This document shows positions 18,337-28,222 of a stretch of 52,065 nucleotides of DNA, one piece after another (the first letter of the stretch is position 1; each line of letters begins with the position of its first letter). The DNA is taken from NCBI GenBank assembly GCA_902546095.1, contig CACCIQ010000006.1, positions 1 through 52,065 on the forward strand, in the 5' to 3' direction. The translations under genes and the position numbers were made by a program. The notes beneath the pieces were generated by a model. The model did no database searches. It was not told the DNA's origin and worked only from the letters and a program-made list of their open reading frames with translations. This DNA is from an uncultured Bacteroidota bacterium. Its GTDB lineage: Bacteria > Bacteroidota > Bacteroidia > Flavobacteriales > Flavobacteriaceae.

Positions 18337-19696
18337 TGTTCATGTATTTTTTTATCTCATCAAGATCTAATAAACCAAAATTACCAGAACTCATTAGTAA
18401 TAAACAGGCATTATCATACTTCAAAGATGTTAAATAATTAAAGAGATCAATATTACTTTTAATTATAATTAAATTTTTAATGTTAAAAGCAGATGAAATT
18501 ACTGCCTCATTAATAGATTCTGAGTTTTGAATTTTTTTATTGTTATTATCAAGAAAAATAATTGGTAAATCACAATTATCCAAACACCCTGAGTACTGCC
18601 GAATAAATTTTGGATCTAAACTACTAAATGTATGAAGTTCAAATACAGCAATTAAAAACTTATTTGAAAAAGTTTCCCTGACCGCATTTACACTAGCTTT
18701 TAATTTACTTGGCGAATGAGCAAAATCTCGAATCAAAAGATTATTTAAACCTTTATAAATAATTTCTAACCTCTTACTTGCACCTTTAAAAGTTGAGATG
18801 GAATTGTAAAAATCATCATCTAAAACACCTAGTAATGAACATATTTTTTTTGCTGCTTCAATATTGGACAAATTATGTTCACCAAAGACTTGCAAAGGAA
18901 TATTTCCTTCACTGGTGTTAATAAAAACATTATTATTAGAAACTGAATGTTCAGGAAGGTTATATTCAATTTTTCTTATGTAGCTTTTGTTATCTTTGAC
19001 AATATCAGATAATAATGAATCCAACTCGTTAAAAATAAGAACACCCCCATCAACAATGGAATCGATAAACAAATCAAACTGTTTTGCGTAAAATTCAGGA
19101 TTATCAAATACATTTATATGATCCCAAGAGATGCCAGATATGAGGGCAATATTAGCTTTATACTTATGAAACTTAGGGGTGAGATCAACTGGAGAAGACA
19201 AATATTCATCACCTTCAATTAGAATAAACTCATTTTGTTTGGAAAGTGAAACTGTATTATCAAACCCCTCTAGCTGAGCACCTAAAACATAATCAACTGA
19301 GAAATTATTATCTTTTAAAACATGAAGGATCATAGATGTAATTGTTGTTTTACCGTGACTTCCTCCAATTACAATTCTAGTTTTATTCCTGGAAAAATTA
19401 TAAATAAATTCTGGATATGAAACAATGTTTAAACTTAACTCTTGAGCTCTCAGTAACTCAGGGTTATAGTTCCTTGCATGCATACCTAGAATTACAAAAT
19501 CTAAATCATTTGAAATTTTTTCAGGAAACCAACCGAGTTCATTGGGTAAAATATCATATTTTTTTAATCTTGTTAGAGAAGGGTCATAAATTTTATCATC
19601 ACTTCCAGTTATTTGATAACCAGACTTAACTAAAGAAATTGCGAGACTGTGCATTACACTTCCTCCAATTGAAATAAAATGTACTTTACTGCTCAA
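18326..19696 (-). CDS. mpl: UDP-N-acetylmuramate:L-Ala-gamma-D-Glu-meso-DAP ligase (Mpl)
   Basis: Mpl links a recycled murein tripeptide to UDP-MurNAc in the cytoplasm, saving peptidoglycan precursors. The protein has the Mur ligase layout: Rossmann-like N-terminal domain (VHFISIGGSVMHSLAI), central ATP-binding motif GGSHGKTT (residues 111-118) and C-terminal domain with RDFAHSPSK. The pattern SIGGSVMH marks Mpl rather than MurC. The start is a TTG at 19696: an in-frame TAA lies directly upstream at 19697-19699 and the next ATG would remove part of the first strand. It lies 4 bp after the TPR gene. Confidence 0.92.
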   Translation of the reverse strand: MSSKVHFISIGGSVMHSLAISLVKSGYQITGSDDKIYDPSLTRLKKYDILPNELGWFPEKISNDLDFVILGMHARNYNPELLRAQELSLNIVSYPEFIYNFSRNKTRIVIGGSHGKTTITSMILHVLKDNNFSVDYVLGAQLEGFDNTVSLSKQNEFILIEGDEYLSSPVDLTPKFHKYKANIALISGISWDHINVFDNPEFYAKQFDLFIDSIVDGGVLIFNELDSLLSDIVKDNKSYIRKIEYNLPEHSVSNNNVFINTSEGNIPLQVFGEHNLSNIEAAKKICSLLGVLDDDFYNSISTFKGASKRLEIIYKGLNNLLIRDFAHSPSKLKASVNAVRETFSNKFLIAVFELHTFSSLDPKFIRQYSGCLDNCDLPIIFLDNNNKKIQNSESINEAVISSAFNIKNLIIIKSNIDLFNYLTSLKYDNACLLLMSSGNFGLLDLDEIKKYMNNEH

Positions 19697-19700
19697 TTAA

Positions 19701-20165
19701 TTAATATTTATCATAAAATTGTTGTGCTTTTTTACCTTCATTCTCAGAGATAGTATAAATATTTTTAATAATTGATAGTGCTTTTTTGTCACCTCCTCCA
19801 AAAAACCTAGGAACTCTTAAATATATTTCTAATAATGCACGATTTAAGCCTAAATTTTTATTATCTAATTCATAAGCCCTTTCAAATAACTTTACCATTT
19901 CACGAACATTCTTAGCTTGTTTAAATCTAGGCATTTGCTCTACCTCTAAACCAAATGCAGATGCATATTTAAAATTAAAATCAAAACTATTTGGGTCAAT
20001 TTGCACAAGTTCCTTGTAAACCTTAGCTGCGTCAGTATAATTTGATACCTTAAATAAGGAATCACCTAATTTTTTAAGTTCATCAATACGTTGAATATCG
20101 ATATCACTGTTTTGTGCATTTAAAAAAACACAAAACAAGAAAAAAATTAGTTTAATTTTTGCCAT
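19701..20165 (-). CDS. Exported TPR-repeat protein of unknown role
   Basis: A 154-residue protein with a hydrophobic N-terminus that looks like a signal peptide ([15 protein letters not shown]), followed by at least one TPR-like pair of helices ([21 protein letters not shown] and [19 protein letters not shown]) and a second, looser one ([21 protein letters not shown]). Short TPR proteins of this sort usually hold partners, but no partner is identifiable. It overlaps obgE by 19 bp, so it is certainly part of the same transcript. Confidence 0.8.
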   Translation of the reverse strand: MAKIKLIFFLFCVFLNAQNSDIDIQRIDELKKLGDSLFKVSNYTDAAKVYKELVQIDPNSFDFNFKYASAFGLEVEQMPRFKQAKNVREMVKLFERAYELDNKNLGLNRALLEIYLRVPRFFGGGDKKALSIIKNIYTISENEGKKAQQFYDKY

Positions 20166-21145
20166 AAAATATCCTTAAGTTCCTGAATTCCCTGCATTGA
20201 TACAGATGAAATAAAATGAATTTTAAAATCTTTAATTGATGACATAACATCTTTTTTAAATTTACTAAAAGTTTTAGGCTCAACTAAATCGCATTTTGAA
20301 ATAACTATAACCTTTTCTTTGTCATTTAGCTCAGAATTATAATTGTTAAGTTCACTACTAATAATATTAAAGGTTTTTAAAAAATTTTTTGATTCGGCTG
20401 ATATCAAAACACAGAGGATTGAATTTCTTTCAATATGTCTTAAAAAATGATGACCAAGCCCCTTTCCCTCTGATGCTCCCTCAATAATTCCAGGTATATC
20501 AGAAATTACGAATGTATTAAAGTCCCTATGATTTACAATGCCTAAATTTGGTTTTAGCGTGGTAAACTCATAGTTTGCAATCTTGGGTTTTGCATCAGTT
20601 AATACACTTAAAAGCGTTGATTTACCAGAGTTTGGCAATCCAACTAAGCCAACGTCTGCTAATACTTTTAATTCAACTATAAATTTTTTTTCAATTCCTT
20701 TAATGCCAGGTTGAGCATATTTTGGAGTTTGATTAGTAGATGATTTAAAGTTCCAGTTTCCAAGGCCACCTTTACCACCATGAACCACAATTTTTTTATC
20801 ACCATTATCAATGGATTCAAAAATAATTTCGTTTGTTTCGCTATCTTTTACTACAGTTCCAACAGGAACTTTAATCACTTGATCCATTCCATTTGAGCCT
20901 GAGCTCCTCGATTTACCACCATCTCCCCCATTTTCAGCTTTAAAATGTTTTTTAAACTTAAAATGATAAAGAGTCCACAAATTCTTATCTGAGACAAAAA
21001 TAATATGACCTCCTCTACCGCCATTTCCTCCGTCGGGACCTCCTTTTGCAACAAATTTTTCTCTTCTAAGATGGGTAGAACCTTTACCACCATCTCCTGA
21101 TTTGACATTAATTTTAACGTAATCAACAAAATTATCCTCAGTCAT
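20147..21145 (-). CDS. obgE: Obg-family GTPase (ObgE/CgtA)
   Basis: GTPase that associates with the large ribosomal subunit and couples assembly to nutrient state. The glycine-rich Obg fold covers residues 1-158 (for example [13 protein letters not shown] at 35-47), followed by the G domain with P-loop GLPNSGKST (169-177), G3 DIPGIIEGA and G4 SKCD. The variable C-terminal domain of some ObgE proteins is absent, giving 332 residues, common in Bacteroidota. It overlaps adk by 8 bp and the TPR gene by 19 bp. Confidence 0.96.
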   Translation of the reverse strand: MTEDNFVDYVKINVKSGDGGKGSTHLRREKFVAKGGPDGGNGGRGGHIIFVSDKNLWTLYHFKFKKHFKAENGGDGGKSRSSGSNGMDQVIKVPVGTVVKDSETNEIIFESIDNGDKKIVVHGGKGGLGNWNFKSSTNQTPKYAQPGIKGIEKKFIVELKVLADVGLVGLPNSGKSTLLSVLTDAKPKIANYEFTTLKPNLGIVNHRDFNTFVISDIPGIIEGASEGKGLGHHFLRHIERNSILCVLISAESKNFLKTFNIISSELNNYNSELNDKEKVIVISKCDLVEPKTFSKFKKDVMSSIKDFKIHFISSVSMQGIQELKDILWQKLN

Positions 21146-21719
21146 TACATTTTGAATCTATAACATCAACTAATCTAATATTGACATCTGTCAAACTTCC
21201 AACTCCGTCAATGGAGTAAAACTTTTTTTGATTTTCATAAAATATGATTAAAGGTTTTGTTTTATTGTCATATTCTTCTAATCTTTTATTAATCTTTTCC
21301 TTACTTTGATCATCAGATCTACCACTTGTTTTTCCTCTCTCTAGTAGCCTATTAATTAAATTCTTATTTGGAACATCCAGAGCAATAACTAAATCAATTT
21401 TAAGATTTAAATCAACAAGAAGTTTATCAAGGGATTCCGCTTGTAAAATAGTTCTTGGAAAGCCATCAAGAATAAAACCATTACATGGTATAAAACTTTT
21501 CATTTCAGACTCCAACATTGCTATTGTAATTTTATCGGGAACCAATTCACCCTTACTCATGTATTGCTTTGCAATGTTTCCTAACTCAGTTGCTTCGGAT
21601 GTATTTTTTCTAAAAACATCACCAGTTGAGATATGTATAAGTCCATATTTATCTTTAATCATTGCAGCCTGCGTTCCTTTTCCAGATCCAGGTTTACCAA
21701 AAATTATGACATTAAGCAT
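21138..21719 (-). CDS. adk: Adenylate kinase (short type)
   Basis: Adk interconverts AMP and ATP with ADP. The 193-residue protein has the P-loop GKPGSGKGT (8-16), STGDVFRKN, the FILDGFPRT motif and the [14 protein letters not shown] region. No zinc-finger cysteines and no long LID insert are present, so it is the short form. Some flavobacteria carry a phosphoribosyltransferase fused to Adk; here only the kinase part exists. It is the first gene of the minus-strand cluster, with its own promoter 15 bp upstream of the ATG. Confidence 0.95.
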   Translation of the reverse strand: MLNVIIFGKPGSGKGTQAAMIKDKYGLIHISTGDVFRKNTSEATELGNIAKQYMSKGELVPDKITIAMLESEMKSFIPCNGFILDGFPRTILQAESLDKLLVDLNLKIDLVIALDVPNKNLINRLLERGKTSGRSDDQSKEKINKRLEEYDNKTKPLIIFYENQKKFYSIDGVGSLTDVNIRLVDVIDSKCND

Positions 21720-21734
21720 AATGAAAATTTAACA

Positions 21735-21765
21735 CAAATATACCTTTTAGAATCTAAAAGTTAAA
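21735..21765 (-). promoter_or_regulatory. Promoter of adk-obgE cluster
   Basis: On the minus strand, TTTA (21765-21762), 19 bases, TATATTTG (21742-21735). The -7 box is a perfect TAnnTTTG and the upstream box has one mismatch. It lies back to back with the purK promoter. Confidence 0.55.
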
Positions 21766-21790
21766 TTATATAACTCAATATAATTTAACG

Positions 21791-21798
21791 TATTTTTG
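21791..21798 (+). promoter_or_regulatory. Probable -7 box of the purK-purE promoter
   Basis: TATTTTTG is a perfect TAnnTTTG match ending 5 bp before the purK ATG. I see no TTG at the right distance upstream, so the -33 part is weak or absent. If used, transcription would begin at or within a base or two of the start codon. Confidence 0.4.
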
Positions 21799-21803
21799 TA
21801 TTG

Positions 21804-22955
21804 ATGAGTTCAACTTTATTAGATAAAACTTTAGGTATCATTGGAGGAGGTCAGTTAGGAAAAATGCTATTAAGTGAATGTAACAAGATGAATATCAAAA
21901 CTCATGTTTTAGACCCTAATGAATATTCACCATGTAAAAAAATGACAAACAAGTTTTACTGTGGTGATTTCAAAGATTTTGATTCTGTAGTAAATTTTGG
22001 TAAGGATTGTGATTTGATAACTTTTGAAATTGAACACATTAACGTGGACGCTCTTGAAAAATTAGAGAATTTAGGTAAAGAGGTGTACCCCAGTTCAAAG
22101 ACATTGAGAATTATCCAAGATAAAAACAGACAGAAGTCCTTTTTCAGAGATTATGATATTCCAACTGCTAATTTTAAATATTTTAGAAATATTGAGGATT
22201 TAAATAAATCTATAGATAATAATAAAATTAAATTTCCATGCGTATGGAAAAAGACAAAATTTGGTTATGATGGATTTGGCGTCAAAATATTAAAATCTGC
22301 TGAGGATACAATCAGCCTTCCCAACACTGAAATGATAATTGAAGATCTAATCCCTTTCGATAAAGAACTGAGTGTTATTGTTGCTAGAAATCTTGATGGT
22401 GAAATTAAATGTTTTAAAACAGTTGAAATGGAATTTAATGGTGATTCAAATCAAGTTGAATTTGTTATAAGTCCAGCCAAAATATCTGAAAAAGTAGATA
22501 AAATGGCTCAAGAACTTGCTATCAAACTTTCAAAATCACTTAAGTGTGTAGGTTTATTGGCCGTTGAAATGTTTCTACACAACGAAACAATTCTAATTAA
22601 CGAAGTAGCTCCAAGGCCACACAACAGTGGTCATCTTAGTATTGAAACATGTAAAACCTCTCAATTTCAACAACACATTAGATCTGTTTTTAATTTAAAA
22701 TTGGGCAATACAGAACACGATGGACATGCAATAATGTTAAATTTAGTAGGAGATGAACATTATTCTGGTAAAGTTTTTTATGAGAATTTAGATGCTGTTT
22801 TTCAAATTCAAAATGCCAACTTGCACATTTATGGTAAAAATGAAACAAGGCCCAATAGAAAAATGGGGCATATAACAATTATTTGTAATAACTTTGAGGA
22901 AGGTTATAAAAGTGCAAAATTGTTAAAAAGTAAAATAAAAATTAAGTCAACATAA
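21804..22955 (+). CDS. purK: N5-carboxyaminoimidazole ribonucleotide synthase (PurK)
   Basis: ATP-grasp enzyme that carboxylates AIR to N5-CAIR in purine synthesis, using ATP and bicarbonate. The N-terminus has KTLGIIGGGQLGKMLLSE, followed by the ATP-grasp lid (KKTKFGYDGFGVKIL) and the catalytic block LLINEVAPRPHNSGH. Length 383 is typical. The ATG at 21804 is preferred over an in-frame TTG at 21801. purE, which acts next in the pathway, starts 2 bp after its stop. Confidence 0.96.
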   Translation: MSSTLLDKTLGIIGGGQLGKMLLSECNKMNIKTHVLDPNEYSPCKKMTNKFYCGDFKDFDSVVNFGKDCDLITFEIEHINVDALEKLENLGKEVYPSSKTLRIIQDKNRQKSFFRDYDIPTANFKYFRNIEDLNKSIDNNKIKFPCVWKKTKFGYDGFGVKILKSAEDTISLPNTEMIIEDLIPFDKELSVIVARNLDGEIKCFKTVEMEFNGDSNQVEFVISPAKISEKVDKMAQELAIKLSKSLKCVGLLAVEMFLHNETILINEVAPRPHNSGHLSIETCKTSQFQQHIRSVFNLKLGNTEHDGHAIMLNLVGDEHYSGKVFYENLDAVFQIQNANLHIYGKNETRPNRKMGHITIICNNFEEGYKSAKLLKSKIKIKST

Positions 22956-22957
22956 AT

Positions 22958-23437
22958 ATGTCAAAAGTTGGAATCATAATGGGCAGCAAATCGGATTATC
23001 CTGTGATGAAAGATGCTGTTGAAATTCTTGAGTTTTTTGAAATTGATTTTGAAATAGACATAGTTTCTGCTCATAGAACACCAGAAAAAATGATGGAGTA
23101 TAGTAAAAATGCCCATAAAAATGGAATTAGTGTTATCATAGCTGGTGCAGGAGGAGCTGCACACTTACCTGGAATGGTTGCATCAAACTCTCCCCTACCT
23201 GTTATTGGGGTTCCTATAAAGTCAAGGAATTCTATTGATGGATGGGATTCAATTTTATCAATTTTACAAATGCCTGGTGGTGTCCCTGTAGCAACAGTTG
23301 CTTTAAATGGTGCAAAAAATGGAGCAATTCTAGCAGTTGAAATTTTAGGATCAAATAATTCAAAAATTCAAGATAAGATTATCGCTTATAAAAAAGATCT
23401 GGAAAACAAGGTAAAATCCTCATCTATAAACAGTTAA
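22958..23437 (+). CDS. purE: N5-CAIR mutase (PurE, class I)
   Basis: PurE moves the carboxyl group of N5-CAIR to give CAIR, the step after PurK. The 159-residue protein has the class I motifs GSKSDYPVM (9-17), SAHRTPE with the catalytic histidine H39, and the AGAGGAAHLPGM loop. The presence of PurK next door confirms class I usage. It is followed by a 116-bp gap with the gcvP promoter; I see no terminator there. Confidence 0.97.
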   Translation: MSKVGIIMGSKSDYPVMKDAVEILEFFEIDFEIDIVSAHRTPEKMMEYSKNAHKNGISVIIAGAGGAAHLPGMVASNSPLPVIGVPIKSRNSIDGWDSILSILQMPGGVPVATVALNGAKNGAILAVEILGSNNSKIQDKIIAYKKDLENKVKSSSINS

Positions 23438-23506
23438 TAATAAGATTTTTTAACGAATTTAAATTGTCAATAAACAAGTTAAAAACTTTAATAAAAGTGC
23501 ATGATT

Positions 23507-23542
23507 TTTGAAACACTATTTACACTTTATTATCTATTTTTG
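23507..23542 (+). promoter_or_regulatory. Probable promoter of gcvP
   Basis: TATTTTTG (23535-23542) is a perfect -7 box, 11 bp upstream of the ATG. The nearest TTTG (23507-23510) is 24 bases further up, at the long end of the spacing described for flavobacteria. The remainder of the gap shows no glycine-riboswitch architecture. Confidence 0.45.
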
Positions 23543-23553
23543 ACACTTAAAAT

Positions 23554-26397
23554 ATGAGAACATTTTCAGACAGACATATTGGCATTTCATCGACTGATGA
23601 AAAAGTAATGCTAGATTTTTTAGGACTTAAAAGCTTAGATCATTTAATTGAACAAACTATACCTAAAGAAATCATAAACAATGACGAATTAAAACTTGAC
23701 AAAGCAATATCTGAAGCTCAATATTCAAGTCATATATACCAGTTATCTCAAAAAAATAAATATTTTAAAAACTATATTGGTTTAGGCTATAATGAATCAA
23801 TCTTACCACCTGTCATACAAAGAAATATATTAGAAAATCCTGGTTGGTATACTGCTTACACACCTTATCAAGCAGAAGTTGCACAAGGAAGACTGGAAGC
23901 CTTATTGAATTATCAAACTGTAATTTGTGATTTAACTGGAATGGAAATATCAAATGCATCTTTGTTGGATGAGGCAACCTCAGCAGCTGAAGCAATGACT
24001 ATGCTATATGGTTGTAGATCTAAAAATCAAATCAAAAACCAAGTAAATAAATTTATTGTCAGTGATGATGTTTTCGAGCAAACTTTAGCTGTCTTGCAAA
24101 CAAGAGCTGAACCATTAGGTATTGAAATTGAATTAAGAACTACAGACTCAATTAAAATTGATGAAAAAGTTTTTGGGTGCTTAATTCAATATACAGGGAA
24201 AACAGGAAAAATTAATGATTTAGAAGCATTATCAAAAAAAATAGAAAAATCAAATTGCAGACTTGTAGTTGCTGCTGATTTAATGTCCCTTACAGTTCTT
24301 AAAGAACCTAGTGCATTTAATTCAGATGTTGTTGTGGGTACCTCCCAAAGATTTGGAATTCCTCTTGGTTACGGTGGCCCACATGCTGGATACTTTGCCA
24401 CAAAAATGGAGTACAAAAGGTTTATACCAGGGAGAATTATTGGTGTATCAAAAGATAGAAATGGAAATCGTGCACTTAGAATGGCACTTCAAACGAGAGA
24501 ACAGCACATAAAGAGAGAAAGAGCTACTTCAAATATATGCACAGCTCAAGTCTTATTAGCAGTTATGGCTGGAATGTATGCTGTTTATCATGGAAAAAAT
24601 GGACTTACTGAAATTGCAAGTAAAATCAATAAACTAACAAAGATTTTAGATGATCGTCTAAAAAACTTGAATATTGATCAGATTAACAAAAGTTATTTTG
24701 ACACTTTACATATAAAATTTCCAACTAAGAAATTAAAAGAGGTTGCAGAGAGCAAAAAAATTAATTTCAATTATATCAGCGATGAGGAGCTATCTATCTC
24801 TATTAATGAAGCAACTGAAATTAATGATATTGATCAAATTTGTGAAATATTCGAATCCTTAATTAATAAAGTCACAAAAAATAAAATATTAGATTCAAAA
24901 TATGTTTCGATTCCAGAAATGTATGTTAGACATAAAAGTTTTCTTAACGAAAAGGTTTTTGACTCTTATCACTCAGAGACTTCAATGATGAGATATATTA
25001 AGAGTCTTGAAAGAAAAGATCTTTCTTTAAATCACTCCATGATAGCTTTGGGTTCATGTACAATGAAATTAAATGCTGCAGCTGAAATGTTACCATTAAG
25101 CTCAGCAAGATGGAACAATATCCATCCTTTTGCACCCAAAGAACAAGTCGAAGGATATAATTTCATGCTTGAGAAATTAAAAATACAACTTAATGAAATT
25201 ACTGGTTTTAGCGGAACATCTTTGCAACCTAACTCAGGTGCTCAGGGAGAATACGCGGGACTTATGGTAATTCGTTCATATTTCAAAAGTTTACATCAAA
25301 CTAATCGAAACATTTGTATAATCCCATCATCAGCTCATGGTACCAACCCAGCATCAGCTGTGATGGCTGGAATGAAAGTAGTTGTTGTAGGTACCGACAA
25401 GCACGGTAACATAGATGAAGATGACTTAAAACTAAAAGCGGAAGAACATAGTAACAATTTAGCAGCATTAATGATAACTTATCCTTCAACTCATGGTGTT
25501 TTTGAATCATCGATTAAAAGAATAACAAAAACAATACATGACAATGGAGGTCAAGTATATATGGATGGTGCAAATATGAATGCCCAAGTTGGTCTAACTA
25601 ATCCTTTTTTAATTGGTGCTGACGTTTGCCATCTTAACTTGCACAAGACCTTCTCAATCCCTCATGGAGGTGGAGGACCAGGCGTTGGTCCTATTTGCGT
25701 AGCTAAACATTTAGTAGATTTTTTACCGCAAACAAACAGATCTGTAGAAAAAAAACATGGAGTTAAAGCTATTTCTGCTGCACCTTGGGGATCTGCAATG
25801 GCATGTCTGATTTCTTATGGGTACATATGTATGATGGGAGGTAAAGGTTTAAAGAAATCTACTGAAATAGCAATATTAAGTGCAAACTATATTAAAAAAA
25901 GGATTGAAAAAGACTATAAAATTCTATATCAAGGTGAAAATGGAAGATCTGCTCACGAATTAATCATCGATTGCAGAGATTATAAAGAAGATTTTGGAAT
26001 TGATGTGATGGACATTGCAAAAAGATTGATTGATTACGGTTTTCATGCACCAACAGTTTCATTTCCTGTGCCAGGTACAATGATGATTGAACCAACTGAA
26101 AGTGAAAGCCTTGAAGAAATTGATAGGTTTTGTGATGCTTTAATTTCAATAAAAAGCGAAATATTAACATGTAGCAAAGATGATGAATATAATGTTCTAA
26201 AAAACTCACCACATACATTGGAAACATTAACAAATGATAATTGGGAATTAAATTATTCTAGAGAGCAAGCTGCTTATCCAATTCCCTATTTAATAAATAA
26301 TAAATTTTGGCCATCTGTTACTAGGATTGATGAAGCTTTTGGAGACAGGAACCTAATATGTACATGTGCTCCTATAGAAGATTATATTGAGTCCTAA
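23554..26397 (+). CDS. gcvP: Glycine dehydrogenase (decarboxylating), full-length P protein
   Basis: The PLP-dependent P protein of the glycine cleavage system: it decarboxylates glycine and passes the aminomethyl group to lipoyl-GcvH. The 947-residue chain is the fused (alpha plus beta) form. The N-terminus has FSDRHIG, the C-terminal half holds the PLP lysine in NLHKTFSIPHGGGGPG (K698), preceded by MDGANMNAQVGL. All length and motifs look complete. The other glycine cleavage genes (gcvT, gcvH, lpd) are not in this window. Confidence 0.98.
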   Translation: MRTFSDRHIGISSTDEKVMLDFLGLKSLDHLIEQTIPKEIINNDELKLDKAISEAQYSSHIYQLSQKNKYFKNYIGLGYNESILPPVIQRNILENPGWYTAYTPYQAEVAQGRLEALLNYQTVICDLTGMEISNASLLDEATSAAEAMTMLYGCRSKNQIKNQVNKFIVSDDVFEQTLAVLQTRAEPLGIEIELRTTDSIKIDEKVFGCLIQYTGKTGKINDLEALSKKIEKSNCRLVVAADLMSLTVLKEPSAFNSDVVVGTSQRFGIPLGYGGPHAGYFATKMEYKRFIPGRIIGVSKDRNGNRALRMALQTREQHIKRERATSNICTAQVLLAVMAGMYAVYHGKNGLTEIASKINKLTKILDDRLKNLNIDQINKSYFDTLHIKFPTKKLKEVAESKKINFNYISDEELSISINEATEINDIDQICEIFESLINKVTKNKILDSKYVSIPEMYVRHKSFLNEKVFDSYHSETSMMRYIKSLERKDLSLNHSMIALGSCTMKLNAAAEMLPLSSARWNNIHPFAPKEQVEGYNFMLEKLKIQLNEITGFSGTSLQPNSGAQGEYAGLMVIRSYFKSLHQTNRNICIIPSSAHGTNPASAVMAGMKVVVVGTDKHGNIDEDDLKLKAEEHSNNLAALMITYPSTHGVFESSIKRITKTIHDNGGQVYMDGANMNAQVGLTNPFLIGADVCHLNLHKTFSIPHGGGGPGVGPICVAKHLVDFLPQTNRSVEKKHGVKAISAAPWGSAMACLISYGYICMMGGKGLKKSTEIAILSANYIKKRIEKDYKILYQGENGRSAHELIIDCRDYKEDFGIDVMDIAKRLIDYGFHAPTVSFPVPGTMMIEPTESESLEEIDRFCDALISIKSEILTCSKDDEYNVLKNSPHTLETLTNDNWELNYSREQAAYPIPYLINNKFWPSVTRIDEAFGDRNLICTCAPIEDYIES

Positions 26398-26413
26398 TTA
26401 ATTCCTATTTTTG
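26387..26413 (+). promoter_or_regulatory. Probable promoter of the ketosynthase-mlaEF operon
   Basis: TTG (26387-26389), 16 bases, TATTTTTG (26406-26413), with the first element inside the end of gcvP. The -7 box ends 14 bp before the ATG at 26428. The spacing is slightly short. Confidence 0.4.
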
Positions 26414-26427
26414 ATTAAAAATTATTT

Positions 26428-27486
26428 ATGCCAATCCATATTTCAGGTACTGGTTCATTCATACCAAAAAATAAAGTTGATAATAACTCATTTAGTGATA
26501 AATTGTTTTTTGATAAAGATGGTAATGAATATCCAAACTCAAATGATGAAATTATTGAAAAGTTTCAAACAATAACCGGAATTAAGGAAAGAAGATATGC
26601 TAATAAGGAACATAAAACATCTGATTTAGCAACCTTTGCAGCTCAAAATGCAATTAAAGATGCTGGCATTGATAAAGAAACAATAGACTACATAATTGTA
26701 GCACATAATTTTGGTGATATTGAATATGGAACCAATCAATATATTGCACTTCCCTCAGTTGCCACCATGGTAAAACATAAACTAGATATTTTAAATGAAA
26801 ATTGTGTTGCCTATGATATAATTTTTGGTTGCCCTGGATGGATTGAGGGTGTAATTCAAGCTAGTGCTTTTATAAAATCCAAAATGGCCAAAAGATGTTT
26901 GGTTATTGGGGCAGATACCCTATCTCGAACAATTGATGAATCAGATCGTGACTCAATGATTTTTGCAGATGGTGCAGGTGCAACAATTATTGAGGAAAAT
27001 TTAGAGCCTGGCGGAATTTTATCACACAAAACAATTACTAAAGCAGGAAAAGAGGCTTTGTATTTATTTTGTGAAACTTCTTATAATCCAAAAAACACTA
27101 AGTCTGTTAAACATATTAAAATGAATGGCAGAAAAGTATATGAATTTGCCATATCTAATATTCCTGGCGCTTTAAAGAAATGTTTAGAGGATAGTGGAAA
27201 AAATATTGATGATATTAAAAAAATATTTCTTCACCAAGCCAATGAAAAGTTAGATGAGGCAGTTCTCAAATATTTTTATAAGCAATTCAACAAAGAAATT
27301 CCAGAAAACATAATGCCTATAAGTGTTGATATTTATGGAAATTCATCTGTAGCGACAATTCCAACATTATATGATGAAGTTTTAAAAACTAAGTTCAAGG
27401 GTCATAATTTGAAAAAAGGAGATGTTATTTTGTTTGCAAGCGTTGGAGCTGGAATGAACATCAATGCATTAACTTATCAACTATAA
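26428..27486 (+). CDS. 3-oxoacyl-ACP synthase III-like ketosynthase (FabH family)
   Basis: Thiolase-fold enzyme that condenses an acyl-CoA with malonyl-ACP or a related pair. The catalytic triad is visible: C135 in FGCPGWIEG, H269 in FLHQANEK and N305 in YGNSSVAT. The protein is 352 residues, longer than E. coli FabH (317), mainly through an acidic insert in the N-terminal part (about residues 22-48) and a longer spacing after the histidine. This argues for a specialised paralogue rather than the housekeeping FabH. It is followed after 1 bp by mlaE and mlaF homologues, pointing to a lipid-related task. Confidence 0.85.
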   Translation: MPIHISGTGSFIPKNKVDNNSFSDKLFFDKDGNEYPNSNDEIIEKFQTITGIKERRYANKEHKTSDLATFAAQNAIKDAGIDKETIDYIIVAHNFGDIEYGTNQYIALPSVATMVKHKLDILNENCVAYDIIFGCPGWIEGVIQASAFIKSKMAKRCLVIGADTLSRTIDESDRDSMIFADGAGATIIEENLEPGGILSHKTITKAGKEALYLFCETSYNPKNTKSVKHIKMNGRKVYEFAISNIPGALKKCLEDSGKNIDDIKKIFLHQANEKLDEAVLKYFYKQFNKEIPENIMPISVDIYGNSSVATIPTLYDEVLKTKFKGHNLKKGDVILFASVGAGMNINALTYQL

Positions 27487-27487
27487 A

Positions 27488-28222
27488 ATGAATTTTTTAC
27501 ATGATATAGGAAAGTATTTTTTAATGATAAAAATTTCTTTCACAAAAACATGTAAGAAGGAAATCCTATATAAACAAATATTCAAGGAAATTAATGACTT
27601 AGTCCTTGATTCCATTCAAATTGTTTCAATTTTATCATTTTTTATTGGTGGTGTTGTGTCCATCCAAATGGCCTTAAATTTAGAGAATCCTTTACTATCA
27701 AAAACCTTGATAGGATTTGCTACTCGACAATCAGTTATTTTAGAATTTGCTCCAACATTTATCTCAATAATTATGGCTGGTAAAGTTGGATCATACATAA
27801 CTTCAAGTATTGGAACAATGCGAGTAACAGAACAAATTGATGCTCTTGAAGTTATGGGTATAAATTCATTAAATTATTTAGTTTTTCCTAAAATAATTGC
27901 CATGCTTCTTTATCCTTTTGTAATTACAATTTCAATGTTCTTAGGAATTATTGGAGGCCTATTAGCTATGACATTAACAGGAGTTCCAAGTGAGGCATAT
28001 GTTCAGGGAATTCAGATGGATTTTGATTCATACCACATAACATACTCATATATTAAAACATTAGTTTTTGCTTTTATTTTAGCTACTGTGCCCTCATTTC
28101 ATGGATATTATATGAATGGTGGTGCTCTTGATGTTGGAAAAGCAAGTACAAAATCGTTTTACTGGACCTCAATAATTATAATAATTTTAAATTACATTGT
28201 AACTCAACTATTACTTTCATAA
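27488..28222 (+). CDS. mlaE: MlaE/YrbE-family lipid ABC transporter permease
   Basis: Inner-membrane permease of a phospholipid transport system that keeps the outer membrane asymmetric. The 244-residue protein has the MlaE-family pattern: an N-terminal amphipathic region, IVSILSFFIGGVVSIQMAL, the signature GKVGSYITSSIGTMRVTEQIDALEVMG near the middle, and several further hydrophobic spans. It shares one base with the next gene (28222). The usual MCE-domain MlaD gene is not adjacent in this window. Confidence 0.9.
   Translation: MNFLHDIGKYFLMIKISFTKTCKKEILYKQIFKEINDLVLDSIQIVSILSFFIGGVVSIQMALNLENPLLSKTLIGFATRQSVILEFAPTFISIIMAGKVGSYITSSIGTMRVTEQIDALEVMGINSLNYLVFPKIIAMLLYPFVITISMFLGIIGGLLAMTLTGVPSEAYVQGIQMDFDSYHITYSYIKTLVFAFILATVPSFHGYYMNGGALDVGKASTKSFYWTSIIIIILNYIVTQLLLS

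Noticed and set aside
23476-23488. Hairpin AAGTT-AAA-AACTT after purE as terminator
   Set aside because: Only a 5-bp A/T stem and no T run behind it.
23438-23553. Possible glycine riboswitch before gcvP
   Set aside because: The promoter box ends 11 bp before the ATG, leaving no leader for an aptamer, and no conserved glycine-aptamer core is seen.
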